The notes beneath the pieces were generated by a model. That model saw only the letters and a program-made list of their open reading frames with translations. It ran no database searches and was not told where the DNA came from. The translations under genes and the position numbers were made by a program. From assembly GCA_023627715.1 (NCBI GenBank), contig JAMAHW010000154.1, positions 1 to 40,053 of the forward strand: 40,053 nucleotides of DNA, read 5' to 3'. Every line of letters begins with the position of its first letter. The stretch's first letter is position 1. Source of the stretch: Periconia sp. R9002. Lineage: Eukaryota; Ascomycota; Dothideomycetes; Pleosporales; Periconiaceae. This document shows, one piece after another, positions 9,997-21,280 of this stretch.

Positions 9997-10974
9997 ATGC
10001 CTTACCCAATCATCATCCGTCCTAGCGTTGACGTCGGCACAGGTCTACAAACCGTAGTTCCACCCGAGCCCTTACCAATAGAGCTCGCCGAAACCAAGTC
10101 TCCAGGCAGATCGTTTCGACATCGTCTCTTTCCAGGGTTTCCCGATGCACCTCCTTTTAAGCAATTCCTCAAACAGACTTGGCTCGATATCACAACGCAG
10201 CTGCTTTTCACCCTAGGTGGCTTTCTGATTTATCGATTGGCCCCACCGCTTATGCCGCGTCGCTTCCCACTTTACCCTGACATCTATCGCACTGAGTTCG
10301 GGTTGAAATACGGACAGCCTTGGCGGAAGGAGTATATCAACACGACAGTTAGCGCCGCGGTTAGTTTTGGATTGCCAGCAATAGTCATGGGAGCGTTAGG
10401 GCTGTGGATGGTGGGGAGTTTTGAAGATACTCACGCTGCGGTATGTGGATTTCTTCCTCTACCGCCTGGTGACTAACTTAACCTTTTCATTGTTCAGATC
10501 ATGGGGCTGGGATATGCGCTTTCCACTGCCACCCTCTTCCAATCATTTGTCAAGTGGACAATCGGAGGCCTCCGCCCTCATTTCCTCGATGTTTGCGCTC
10601 CTCGCATGGTCCCATCTGACACTACGCGCCCTCTTGAGCTATGGAAAGTAGCTGATGTTTGCACGGGGTTGGATAGCAGGATACATGAAGCACAAATGAC
10701 ATTTCCCTCGGGCCATTCTGTTGCAGCATTTTCTGGGTTCGGCTTCCTGTCCCTATATTTGACTGCCAAATTTGGGGGGAGGATACAGGGATCAAGGCGA
10801 GCGCCGCATTGGCAGTTAGGCTTATCTGTAACACCATTACTACTTGCTGTTATTATTGCTGGAAGCAAAATTCGGGACGGTTGGCACCATCCTGAAGATG
10901 TAATTAGCGGTTCATTGATTGGTAGTGCTTTCGCATGGATGGCGTTCAGGACAGTTTATTATAGGTTTTATTAA
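9997..10974 (+). CDS. PAP2-family lipid phosphate phosphatase (Dpp1/Lpp1-like)
   Basis: Two exons, 9997-10440 and 10498-10974, giving 306 aa. The 57-nt phase-0 intron has donor GTATGT, branch CTAAC and acceptor TTCAG. It carries all three PAP2 active-site motifs: K167-x6-R174-P (KWTIGGLRP), P218-S-G-H221, and S271-K-x5-H278-x3-D282; the usual Arg of the third motif is Lys here. H221 and H278 are the expected nucleophile and general acid/base partner. Several hydrophobic segments (about 60-82, 117-140, 149-166, 222-238, 256-270, 286-303) fit a six-span integral membrane protein. Yeast Dpp1 and Lpp1 dephosphorylate diacylglycerol pyrophosphate, phosphatidate and lysophosphatidate in vacuole or Golgi membranes; the same role is likely. 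Length fits the family. Start chosen as the only ATG that precedes the first membrane segment. Confidence 0.9.
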
Positions 10975-11177
10975 TTGTAGGAATACGACCTCGTCAAAAC
11001 TCTCAAAATGAAGTTTCTCATAAGTAGGTATGAGTAGACTGGCATATTTACTAGTAAGCTCATAGTTGCTAACTCCCGTATATCTAGATAACCGGGACTC
11101 CAGGTAGAGAATACTACATCTAGGTTCTCTGTACAAAGTAGTATATCGCGATCACCTATGTAGGTTCTTAAATTAAC

Positions 11178-11207
11178 AGACACTCTAATAGAATATATAG
11201 AGTGTCT
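11178..11207. repeat. Perfect 10-bp inverted repeat (hairpin) followed by T-rich run
   Basis: AGACACTCTA (11178-11187) and TAGAGTGTCT (11198-11207) are perfect reverse complements around a 10-nt loop, followed at once by a T-rich, AT-only stretch. It could be the tip of a small inverted-repeat element, or an incidental hairpin about 200 bp past the PAP2 stop codon. Confidence 0.5.
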
Positions 11208-11476
11208 AGACTTTTTATATTTTTTTTATATATTTTTTAACCTAAATTGAGCAAAATTGAAATTGTATCGCGCAAAAACTCTAAGCTATACATATGTATC
11301 TCTACTACGACATATTATTTTAGGTGCTCTAAGCGTATTCTAGAAATGATGCATATAAACACTATTAGGGGAGAGGAGGTGTAAGATATCGAGAAGTGTT
11401 GAGAAAAAAGCAGGTGTTTTCAACCCATTACTGATTTCAAGACAGTGATGGGAGTAGACACGAATGAGCACCTCTT

Positions 11477-11703
11477 GTTTATTATCGGACACCACATGCC
11501 GTGGCGTATTAAGACGTCGATCATATACTATAGTCACCCTGGTTACATTTAACACCTTCGTAATCGCGGGTAGGTATGTTGAACTCCAGGTACAGAATCG
11601 TCTGTTATTGAGACACCACGTGGCATAGCATATTGAGACACTGATCACGTACTGTAACCACCCTAGTTACATTTAACTAACTTCGTATCCGCGATATAGG
11701 TAT
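11477..11703. repeat. Imperfect tandem repeat, two units about 126 bp apart
   Basis: Unit 1 (11477-11577) and unit 2 (11603-11703) share the order GACACCAC...TATT(A/G)AGAC...GATCA...TA...CACCCT(G/A)GTTACATTTAAC...TTCGTA. Most differences are transitions. The 25-bp spacer (AACTCCAGGTACAGAAT) has a look-alike at 11093-11110 (GACTCCAGGTAGAGAAT), suggesting a further partial copy. A weaker match lies near 18515-18555. No coding potential. Confidence 0.55.
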
Positions 11704-12882
11704 CAAACAGTCTAGTATATGTCATATTTATGACTCTGTACCTAGAGTTACCCCAGATTAATGTCCATTCTTTACTCATAACTGCGATGAGATGCGGATT
11801 CCAGCAACATCATCCGCGTTGAGAAAGGTACATATATACACACCAAACAACGTTTCAATGGTGTAATGTCAAATTGTGGTACTCTCATATAACAGAGTTC
11901 TTATGAAACACCACGTCGAATCGTCTTCGTTCGTCCTGTTAATCATTTTCAAGTTCATCTCCGCTAGGCTTGCGGAAACGAGAACGCTTCAACTACCTAT
12001 ACTTCAGTCTGTCTTCCAGTCTGCTACATTGGGATGTATAAGGGGAGGTCGAGCTGGAATTTAATGGAACGAATATATCAGAGTCATTACATCAATTGTA
12101 CGGTGGAAGTTGATAAATCTTGCCCTGCCATACGTGATATGTTGGTGTCTTATGTACCAATTTTATCCTCTTACAAATGCTTCTCAGACATCATATAAAA
12201 AGGGAGGTTGTGGAATTATCCAACGCATGCCAAAGGTGGTAAATGCGGAGGGGTTGCTCCTGCCTGTGTTTACACGTGGATTGTAACACACAGCAGGTGC
12301 GGCAGAAACTTCGAACAACGCGCGCTTCAATACTCTCTTCCCCACAAAAACAACGCGCTCTTTGCTCATCTACTTGTCCGTAGACCCTGACCATCTCTTG
12401 AATCTTTGTTTGCATTTATAGGTGAAGAATCGCTCTCTTTTCGTTTAACCTGCGCTCGCCGCTAAACAACAATCACAGGAACCAGTGCCGCGAACCTTTC
12501 ATGAGACGGTGATATGAACCTACCTCGTCCATACCTGTCTATGCATGACACGCGATCATCCACTACTCGGCAAACTGATTGAATGCTTCAGCGAGCTGCA
12601 ATTTACAGCTGTTGCCACCCGAGCGCTGTGGATTTTCTTTTTCAATGTTCCTTTTTGCGCCGCCAACCTGCTCATCCACCCTTTTCAGCGGTCGAGTCGA
12701 CAAACCTGCATTCCTCGCTCCCTCCCAGATCTTCGAGAAACATTTATCGTATGCTACCAGCTGTCTCCCTTTGTGTTGTTATTCCCGAAATTTTCCGTCA
12801 CCGCCGCCGCCGACCGTATTACACACACTTTCGACAAATCGGAGCGCTTTCGGGGGAAGATAATAGTTCCAGTGTGAACAGC

Positions 12883-14448
12883 ATGCCGTCGTCGCGCGCG
12901 AGAATGGAAAGAAGGAGGAAAGCTAGAGAAGCCACAAAGATGCTCAACAGGGTCTTGGACATGGCCGATGCTAAAAGCGACGAAGTCGGGGACGAAAGCG
13001 GTGAGGATGGTGGCGGGCTTGACAATTGTAAGATCTCCGCTGATATACACGCGAAAGTTGGGTTTCAAAGTATTAACGCCATTGTAGTCGGACACGCCAC
13101 GGTTGGGCAACATGAGTCGGCGAATGATGTTCGGTCAGTCTCTCAAGAGACATCGCGAAGTAGCGTAATTCTTGCAGCTCTCCAGCACATGTCTATGGAA
13201 CAATGGAAAGATGGTCCTCCTCCATTGAAATCTCGGGAAGGTTCTACAATTCAAGATGTTTTTGGTGCGGCAATGCTCAGAATGCAGAGCACGTCTGAAG
13301 GGGGAGCTCTCGACGACCTTGATACGTTACAGGAGCAACCCAAGAACGTGAACTACATGGACGGAACGAATACTTTTCAGACGAATGATCCTACCCAGAA
13401 CAAGAATCACCATAATTCTCGCGTTAATGGTGCCTCCCCAATCCAACCCCATCCTCAATGTACTAAGGGGACCGAACATAAAAATGTGTGCACTCAGGTC
13501 CAAATAGAGGAGAACGTACCGTCGAGTACCGCTACAACACCACCCGTAGCCCCACCATCGTTTAACTTGCAGAAACCTTCACTATTACACGTTGACAGTG
13601 CTTGGAATACAAGTGACGAGCCAGAATCAAAAAAAGATTTCCTTGAGGAAAAGTCAGGTCCAGAGCAAATGAAAGACATCCAGCTTGGTGTTCCCTATCT
13701 ACCGCCTCAACGTAGCACTGGCAACTACTATGATTTCTCAACTGGTTCGAGTTCCGTATTTGGCCGTAAGACTTACATCTTTTCTCGAATATGCAACACG
13801 TTAGAGGACGGTGTCTTTAAGTTCAAAGCTAACGCTTGTAAAGATAGCACGCATGCTTCACCTGTTCTCGAACATCGCCGAAAGCTTTCATTCAAATTTC
13901 CGGTCAGACCTACAGACTCCGCGTCTATAGATTCTACGAACTCTCTTGTTACATCCTCCACTTTGTCCGAGGAAATGCTTTCAGTGCTCGAGATGAAAGA
14001 GCGCGATCTGGAATACAAACACCGGCATACTTTCATCGGCACTGCCTCACTGGATGATTTTCTAGACCGTTTGGAAATATCTGCCACCCACAAAAGTAGC
14101 AAACTGGGTGTTGTGAAAGCATTCACTCACCTCGCGTCCACAGAGCAAATTCTCGCGCGTCAATCCTCGCCTACCCCGGAGGGCTGGGAATTCGTCCAGC
14201 GCACCGTTTCGGACACTTCTCCTGTTTCTGATGATTATTTGATCCAGGCGCACGTAAGGCTGGGTTCCATTAGCTTACAGAGCTTCCTTGGAATGATACC
14301 ATGGGACGATGGCGATCACACTGAAACCATGAATGTTGTTGATGCTTTTTGCGCGGCCAGTCTCTTGGATCAGAGTCTTAGTCGAGAGTCAAAGGCCAGG
14401 GCATTCAGAAGTTGGATGGTTCGGGGCAAGCTGGACAACGAGGGATGA
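12883..14448 (+). CDS. Hypothetical protein, serine-rich, intronless
   Basis: Open frame of 521 aa from the ATG at 12883. The same frame is open up to an ATG at 12583 (621 aa), but that extra 100-residue stretch is encoded by a pyrimidine-rich, UTR-like sequence and reads like non-protein text, so I prefer the downstream start. I do not recognise the family. It opens with a basic helix (MPSSRARMERRRKAREATKM), then an acidic patch, a long Ser/Thr/Pro-rich and probably disordered middle, and a more ordered C-terminal third with two likely folded pieces (around HRHTFIGTASLDDFLDRLE and VRLGSISLQSFLGMIPWDDG). No signal peptide or membrane segment. Its 3' end faces the P450 gene. A nuclear or regulatory role is possible but unsupported. 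Confidence 0.65.
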   Translation: MPSSRARMERRRKAREATKMLNRVLDMADAKSDEVGDESGEDGGGLDNCKISADIHAKVGFQSINAIVVGHATVGQHESANDVRSVSQETSRSSVILAALQHMSMEQWKDGPPPLKSREGSTIQDVFGAAMLRMQSTSEGGALDDLDTLQEQPKNVNYMDGTNTFQTNDPTQNKNHHNSRVNGASPIQPHPQCTKGTEHKNVCTQVQIEENVPSSTATTPPVAPPSFNLQKPSLLHVDSAWNTSDEPESKKDFLEEKSGPEQMKDIQLGVPYLPPQRSTGNYYDFSTGSSSVFGRKTYIFSRICNTLEDGVFKFKANACKDSTHASPVLEHRRKLSFKFPVRPTDSASIDSTNSLVTSSTLSEEMLSVLEMKERDLEYKHRHTFIGTASLDDFLDRLEISATHKSSKLGVVKAFTHLASTEQILARQSSPTPEGWEFVQRTVSDTSPVSDDYLIQAHVRLGSISLQSFLGMIPWDDGDHTETMNVVDAFCAASLLDQSLSRESKARAFRSWMVRGKLDNEG

Positions 14449-14736
14449 AGGGTGATGTTTTGATGGCGTTAGACGACCGCCGCGCACTCAGTATGGATTT
14501 GCCCTCCTACCCTATTCAATGGTGTGTGTGACTGAATCGACCATGAATCATGGTACGAAAAGGGGGCAATCTGTATCAAAGCAGTATACAAGCGAGCGTG
14601 CTGGGTAATCGAATGTAGGATACAATAATAGCAGAGAATAATTGAAAATATATCCAAAACCAAAATGTACCTCTTACCACCTACACCGACACCTATGTAT
14701 ACGTTAAGAAAATCCGATATTCCTCCAACCCACTTA
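14449..14736. other. Convergent 3' intergenic region
   Basis: 288 bp between the stop codons of two convergent genes. AT-rich stretches around 14620-14745 could hold polyadenylation signals for either gene. No gene seen. Confidence 0.4.
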
Positions 14737-16558
14737 TTATAAATCAAGTCTCCACACCAAATTCTCCTGTCCTGCTCTCCTCTTCATCAGAACCCTCGGT
14801 TCACGAACAGGCTTCATCACACTCAGTGGAATGCGTTTATCATCTCTCACAGGCATCTCCGGCGCAGCCCCCGTATCAGCATCCATTACCTCAAACATAT
14901 TCACGCACAGCGCAACGAAACCTACAATCTCAGTCATAGCGAAGTGACGGCCGGGGCATATCACGCTCCCGCCGCCGAAGGTGCGGAACGCAGCGCTGGG
15001 TACGCCTTTGGGAAGTGTTGCCGCTGCTTTTTCAACGGTAGTGGTATCGTCTTGATCCTTCGATGTGGTTGTTGCTGGGGAAAGGAAACGAGCAGGATTA
15101 AATGTCTTTGCGTCTGTGCCCCATATGCTTTCTAGATAGTGAATGACACTGGATGCGATTTGCACCATTGCACCTTTTTTCAGTACGTAGGGACGGTATC
15201 CCGGCGTCGTGACGGTATGTGTGCCTGTTACGAGGCGCACGGAGGACAGGTTGCCTATTGAGCGAAGAGTCTCGCGGTAAGTGGAGAGGAGTAGGGGACA
15301 CGTTGCCTTCAGCGCCGTCACATTGATGACGTTTTCGGTTTTCCCGGTGGATGAGTTGAAAGTTGAAGTGATCGCATGACTTGTTTCCGTCCGTATCTCG
15401 GCGAGGAGGTCAGGGCGCGTGAAGATGTTCGAGAGAAACCAGAACGTGGTAGGTACCGCATTCCCAATGATGCCGAAGAGTAAGATGAGTTCGGCGCGGC
15501 CTGCCATTTTCGGTGAAAGTCCGTACTTTAGGTTGATTTGTACGCGCTTTTGGATCATGGGAGAGGCGAGTCGGTAGTGTTCCTTTTCGACGAATTCGTG
15601 GAGCGCTTCGTTGATGGCTTTGCGTGCGAGGTAGGGTTTTCGCGCAGTGATTGAAGGCAAGATGTCGGCCATCACAGCTATCATGCCAGCTTCGTAGTCC
15701 CAGAACTTGTCGACGAGGGACGGGTGGAGTGCGAAGGGGTTTTTGGGGCCATAGATCGTGTATGCGTTTGCGGGGGTGAAGATTTGTTTGACGAAGGCCA
15801 TGAGTGTTGTTGTAATGGCGGCGTTGGGAGTGGAGGGGAGGAAGTCGTTGAGCATATCAGCAAATTTGTCCAGTTGAGTGGTAGAGAGGGCTGTTAGGCT
15901 GGGTCCTGGGGACAGCTCGCCGATGACCATTCCTTCTGCTTCCTTCATTAACCCTTCGTGCTCGCCATGGGCGCCATCGAGATTCCAGCGGATCACTTCC
16001 ATGGTGGCCTCGTCGAAGCCTACGAGGCGCTTGCACTGGTGGGATAGAGTCAGTCAAATGTGGACTAGACGTTACCAGAGTGCTGCTTGGGATGCTATTT
16101 GCTGTGATATTTCGATATTACTTTATATAGTCTGTACCTACCACTTCTAGTATCATACCGTAGAAGCTCAGATTCTTGCTTGCGCGTTGAATGGGCGCCG
16201 CGAGATACGGATCGATTACAACGATCGTTTTAGCGGTCATTGTCTGGAGAGTGAAGATTGGATGTTGCGTTTCCTCATTGACGCGTGAGAAATACGATGC
16301 TCCGTACCAAAACATGCCAATGACATGGCCAACGAAGGGGAGATATGGATGCGGGATGAGCGGTGGCTCAGCTTCATCCTGAAAAGCCGCTAAAAGTTTC
16401 TCGCCGTCGAGAAGAAGAGATAGGATCAAATAGATTGCGAGAAAATTGCCGGTGCGTAGGACGTCCCGATAGTAAATGCTGGCGAAGATGATGATACTGT
16501 GCAAGAACCATGGGATGTTTGCGTTGCGCAAGCGCGACAGGTGAAAGGATGTGTGCAT
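14737..16558 (-). CDS. Cytochrome P450, CYP7/CYP8-like
   Basis: Two exons on the minus strand, 16558-16142 and 16035-14737, giving 571 aa. The 106-nt phase-0 intron has donor GTAGGT, branch CTGAC and acceptor ACCAG. The heme-binding loop is clear: FGGGSVICPGR with cysteine ligand C499. The K-helix ExxR is YRETLR. The I-helix reads GNAVPTTFWFL, which lacks the usual (A/G)Gx(D/E)T and resembles the Asn-x-x-(Pro)-x-TFW form of the CYP7/CYP8 clan (oxysterol 7-alpha hydroxylases, prostacyclin synthase). The N-terminus has a hydrophobic anchor (about residues 17-52) for the ER membrane. Fungal members of this group are often annotated oxysterol 7-alpha-hydroxylase-like, but their substrates are mostly unknown. 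Neighbours give no cluster context: the next upstream gene is an unrelated membrane protein. Confidence 0.88.
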
Positions 16559-16900
16559 AGTGTGAGGGCTATGTAGCTGGAGTTCAAGAATAGTTGCAAA
16601 ACGCTGTTTGCTTGTATTGAGTTCTAAAAATGTGTCGATGAGGTGGCTTTAAGATAGCCCGCACGCCGTGTAGCATGAGTATTGGTATATGCATCAATAG
16701 GGAAAGTGGGGACATGCGCCGCCATCCCTGGTACCTGCAGGATCACCAAACTGACCACAATTATCCCCGGTTCTAAGCCATTCTTGTCTTAGTTCTCAGA
16801 AGCTTGATTCGTCGTGTGATGTAGTGAGCATTAATCTCTGAAGTGATTGTTGATTGTTTTATGTAGAAATGAGCAATACATGACATGAATGGTTGTATGG
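16559..16900. other. Intergenic region
   Basis: 342 bp between the P450 start and the 3' end of the upstream membrane-protein gene; both are on the minus strand. I see no clear promoter motif. Confidence 0.4.
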
Positions 16901-17977
16901 TTAAGTAGTCACAGCTCCCGCCACCTTCATAACTTTGGTAATCTGGATATCTTTCAACACAGTAAACACTACACCGGCCAGGGCCATATCGCCTCCCAGT
17001 GCGTCGTCTGTCTTGCTGCTCGGATTTATCCAGATGACTCGATGTTTGCACCTTAGGAAAATGGTGCATTACCAGTGCGGCGTCGTTCAGACCGTCTTAT
17101 GCTCCAACTTACCAAATGTACAATGGGCCGTACAACAACTTGGAAAGCGACGAAGACAAACATCTATTCGCATACATTAGAGATGTTGTCAAGAAAAGAA
17201 CGCCAGTAGTGTACTTTGAAAAAAGGTAGAGACAAATGGATGTCAACAGAGAAGGAACATAAATACTTACAGGGACCACTCCGAAAACAACAACGTAGAA
17301 GTTCTGGTGTTTGTGTTCGCTGGCATTCAAATCCGGATCCCGCACATCGCCCCATATTGGCCTAGGTCTAAATATGCCATGGATGGCCAGACCCGTAGCT
17401 AAATATACGATCCAAATAAGGATACCCGAGCAAATCTCAACGAACAAGGCACGATTTCCAGGAAATGCGTTGTGTTGTCTGCAGATTGTATCAATCAAGT
17501 CATGGCACTCCCAGCAAGTGAGCCCCATTGTCACGAGCATTATCTATACCCTTGGTTAGTTGGCGCCTTACGACTGTAACTTGCATATCGACGTACGGGG
17601 ATGAAGAATAGCAAAAGGAAGCCAATGTAGTGTGTTCTGCTGACCACATTTAGGTCTAGATAACCGAGCAGGACCAGCAATGCCACGGGGAGGGAGACAG
17701 TGCAGAATAGAATCCATCTGATGATTGCATTACGTTTTTTAGGTTGTCGATACCAAAAATTCCAGAACCATTGTCCCATTCCCCGAGATTCGGGCGGCTG
17801 TTGTCGCGGTGCTGGGGGCGGTGCTGAGAGTTGTGCTGTTGAGCTTGAAGCTTCGTCCGGCAGAGGGGCATCCTCGAATGGATTGCGAGAGGGTTGTGGA
17901 GATGGGTCTCGAGAGGAAAACACGCGCATTTCGTAGGATTCTTCCTGGGAATCGGGCGACGGATTAAGGTGTGCCAT
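16901..17977 (-). CDS. Hypothetical integral membrane protein, four exons
   Basis: Model on the minus strand: 17977-17597, 17543-17271, 17213-17113, 17051-16901, giving 301 aa. Introns are 53, 57 and 61 nt with donors GTACGT, GTAAGT and GTAAGT; the first has a CTAAC branch site. The frame stays open upstream to a TTG at 18094, but the first ATG (MAHLNPSP) is at 17977 and is preferred. Residues 1-83 are Pro/Ser-rich and probably cytosolic and disordered. Membrane segments follow at about 85-107, 117-138, 162-184 and 208-235. A short C-terminal tail reads GGDMALAGVVFTVLKDIQI. I do not recognise the family. The last exon was found because its frame joins exactly (TG|G) and reads as ordinary protein. 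Exon 4 is the least certain; without it the protein would end at the stop just after GPLYIW. Confidence 0.7.
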
Positions 17978-18685
17978 ATTGCTCGATCTTGGGAGTCTCT
18001 CGAGGTTCAAGAGCGAATCAGTGGAAGTGGTTAAGACGAGCAATCGGGGGATGGAGTGGCTCCTCTTTATACTATCTGTCTCGAATTTGGTCAAGAATAA
18101 TAGTAGAAGTCACCATTGATCCGTTCAATTCATTCAGTTAGCCGGTGATTAGAGTAGTGATGTCAAGGAGTTACCAAAGACACTGTCTTGGGACCAATGG
18201 AATCTTCCCCTTAGACATCGAAACATCGTGACAAGTTAATTTGCTACTGGTGCTATTTTTCGAGAGGGACTGTTTGAGGTTGGGCTTTAATATTTCTTCT
18301 GGTGTCTCGTGAGATTGTGGCTTGATGTTACTGTGAAAATGTGCGAGTCATCGTAGACTTTGGAAAACATCAAGGGTGTTGAAACTTGGAACCTTGGAGC
18401 TTAGTGCGATCATTTCGTAATCATTCGAGTTCCTTCAAACGTATGGGACTCGAATCATTGTACAGACACTGGTTCGTTTCATAGTTACATTTAGTGTACT
18501 GACGAAGAATCTATCAGCATACTGGTTGTCTTAAGCTAACTTTGTATCCACCATATAACCCTCAGTGTTTATGGCCTCCAACTAGACATCACTGAAGCAT
18601 CAAGTAACAAGAATATATACAGTAAATTTTTACGCGACAGACAGCACACATCGTATTATCAGTTATAGACGGCTGCTATAGTTGT
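17978..18685. other. Intergenic region with possible repeat remnant
   Basis: About 700 bp between the DRS1 3' end and the membrane-protein gene, both on the minus strand. Around 18515-18555 the order CTGGTT...TTAAGCTAACTTTGTATCC...ATATA resembles the repeat units at 11.5-11.7 kb. The rest shows nothing recognisable. Confidence 0.4.
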
Positions 18686-21280
18686 TCATCGCTTAGCACC
18701 CTTTCCACCCTTCTTGGCTTTGCCCTTCTGTTGTTTAACGTCCTTCTTATCAAGCGTCCTCTTCCCTCTGTCCTCCTTACCCTTCTTCCACATCCTGCCT
18801 TCTGTCCTCGTGTCCCGCAACTCCAATTTCTTGCGGTCTTTCCCGCTGAGTTTTATCTTTGTTTTGTCTTTCTGGACTGGCCCGTTCAACTCAGCAGCTC
18901 CCTTCTCCCTGGCTGCAAGTTTGTCCTTTTCGCTCTCGAACCAGACTCGTTTTGGCCTTGATTTAATTTCGTCCTCGTGCATGATGAGGTTCTCTCCGCG
19001 TTTGAGATCCCGTTCCGTGATGCTTAGCGCTCGTTCCTCTTTTTCCTCCACCAGGACTTCCTCAACTTCTTCTTCAAGATCTTTGAGTTTCTTAGACCAT
19101 TTGTCTGTTTCTTCCTGAGGAACCTGTCTGCTGACAACCTTGGCACCTTGCGAGCGCGCCGTCTTCACGGCTTGTTTAACAACTTTCCGGTCAGGTTCAG
19201 CAGCAATTGTGCAAGAGCGACCGCTCCTTCCAGCACGAGCAGTACGACCGACACGATGAAGATAGATCTCATGAGTCTGCGGAGCTTCGTAGTTAATGAC
19301 TGTGGATACGTTCTTGATATCGAGACCACGAGAGGCTACATCGGTAGCAAGGAGATAAGAGGACTTCCCAGAACGGAACGCCTCAACACTTTGAATACGC
19401 TGCAACAATGTCAACAATCAATCCGTAATTGGTGCTCATGAGAGACTTACTTGTTCCTGGGTCATATTGCCGTGCAGTTCGCTTGCTTGTAGTCCGTTAA
19501 GAGCGAAAACCACTCTGACTCTGTGCGCCTCTTTCTTCTGCCGGAAGAAGATAATCACTCGATCAGTGTACACTTTCGTACATATGTACATCAAATAAGC
19601 CAGACGTTTGTCTTCCTTTCCATGCCTTAGCCGCACAAATTCTTGTGTCAAACCCCTGACTGTCTGTTTCTTTGCGTTGACCATCAGACGGACTGGTCGG
19701 TTCATGCCAATGCGGATCAGTTTATCCACTGAGCTGGTCATGGTAGCAGAGAAGAGCATAGTTTGTCGCGACCTGGGGATCGTGGTGAGGATCTCATTGA
19801 GTTGACTCTCAAAACCTTCTTCAAGCATACGATCGGCCTCGTCTAAGACAAGAATCTCCAGATTCTCAACCTGAAATCCGGCAGAATTGTGCATGTGATC
19901 AATGAAACGACCTGGAGTGGCAATGACAACATCGGGTTTCGTTCTGAGCACGGCTTCTTGCTCGCGAGATGAGAAACCACCAGCTAGCAGGGCAAACGTG
20001 ATGCCCGTGTTTTCACCCAATTTCTGAGCTACATTGAAACACTGAACTGCCAATTCACGCGTTGGCATGAAAATTGCGACACGTGTCGTTGGAATCTTCT
20101 TGGATCTGTGGAGCAGACGTTCGAGAATGGGGAGTAAGAAGGCGGCAGTTTTACCAGATCCGGTTTCGGCTCCTCCAACCACATCCTTACCCTCGATCGC
20201 AATAGGAATAGTTTTCGCTTGAATAGGAGTGGGCTCTGTGAAGCCAATATTCGTAAGATTCCTTAGGATCGGTCGAGAGATGTTCATGGCTTGAAAAGAG
20301 CCAGAACCCTTTGCCGTGGATTTTGACTTCTTGCTTGAACCTTATTTTGAATATAAAGGTCAGCTTAACTCAACAGGGGTGATACAGTGGGTGATCAAGG
20401 TCTCAAAACGCCACACTATGTAGTGTCTCAATACCCTTCGTACTCGGGAAAAAAACTTACCAGCTTCTTCTGGTGCAAAGAACTCGGCTGCCTTCTTTGC
20501 CTCTGCCGCAGCTTCTGCGTCATCCTCGCTCTCATCCTCGGAATCCTCCAAATCCATGGGGTGTGGGACCGGAGCGGCGACCGTTTCATCGAGATCTTCC
20601 TCGTCTTGTTCCACGCCTTCCTGGTCGCTTTCACTATCATTTTCGTCCTCATCGTCTTCATCCTCCTCGTCCTCATCCTCCTCGCTTTCTGCGCCCATGC
20701 CAAAACCATCTTCCGCCAGCAGCTCATCGTCAGAGCCAAAGCCTTCAAATTCGACCTCTTCCTCGGCATTGGTATTGTCATCTACGGGTTTTGAAGCATC
20801 TGCTGCCTTTTTGTTCCGTCTTCTCTCAATGATTTCGTCGACATCTACGGCCGTGCTCTTGTTCGCTGCGCTTTTTTCCTGCGGGGCGGGTGCAGCAGTG
20901 ACTCCCCATCCGTCAAAGTCTTCAATCACTCCAGTATCAACATCGCCCACGCCAAATTCAAAGTCACTCGCGAAGTCTTCGTTGTTTTCCAGGTCCTCCT
21001 CCGGGGGAGCTATGTCGTTTGACCCGTCGTCAACCTGATCCTCGAGATCCGGTGAAGCTTGTTTTCCCTTCTTGTCCTTCTTGTTTTTCTTTGCCTTCTT
21101 GCTGGAAGCAATTTCTTTCGGCTTCACATTCAGGTCCGGATCTTCTGTGAATTTTCTCTTCTTGCCGTAGCCCGACAGCTTTGCTGCGTTTGCGGATGTG
21201 TCGTCGTCGTCGAGATCGCCATCGTCGGAAAAATCGTCGTCAATTGTGTAAACAAAATCATCTTCACGTAGACGCGCCAT
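18686..21280 (-). CDS. DRS1: ATP-dependent RNA helicase Drs1/DDX27 (DEAD box)
   Basis: Three exons on the minus strand, 21280-20461, 20340-19451 and 19399-18686, giving 807 aa. Introns are 120 nt (phase 1) and 51 nt (phase 0), both with GTAAGT donors. Residues 1-290 are Lys-rich then strongly acidic, with a long Asp/Glu run near 190-250. The helicase core starts near 285 with SFQAMN: Q motif GFTEPTPIQ, motif I AETGSGKT (about 331-338), PTREL, TPGR, DEAD (440-443), SAT, and motif [13 protein letters not shown]. The C-terminus is Lys/Glu-rich ending [12 protein letters not shown]. This order and length match yeast Drs1 and human DDX27, nucleolar helicases of 60S ribosomal subunit assembly (27S pre-rRNA processing). 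It is transcribed divergently from PIS1. Splices rebuild family text ([21 protein letters not shown]). Serine-rich frames on the opposite strand are shadows of the acidic tract. Confidence 0.93.

Larger units (their letters stand above)
10975..12544. other. Gene-poor gap with decayed repeats
   Basis: About 1.6 kb without a supported gene. It contains a perfect 10-bp hairpin followed by a T-rich run, a strongly AT-rich patch (about 11205-11260), two imperfect 126-bp-period repeats, and a possible partial third copy near 11064-11110. The many C/T and G/A differences between copies suggest old, RIP-touched repeat debris. Confidence 0.55.

Noticed and set aside
16773..17069. 98-codon minus-strand frame
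   Set aside because: Overlaps exon 4 of the membrane-protein gene in another frame; the exon frame joins its upstream exon exactly and reads as protein, this one does not.
20556..21038. Open frame of 160 codons on the plus strand, very Ser-rich
   Set aside because: It is the antisense of the Asp/Glu-rich N-terminus of Drs1; acidic GAN codons read as TCN on the other strand.
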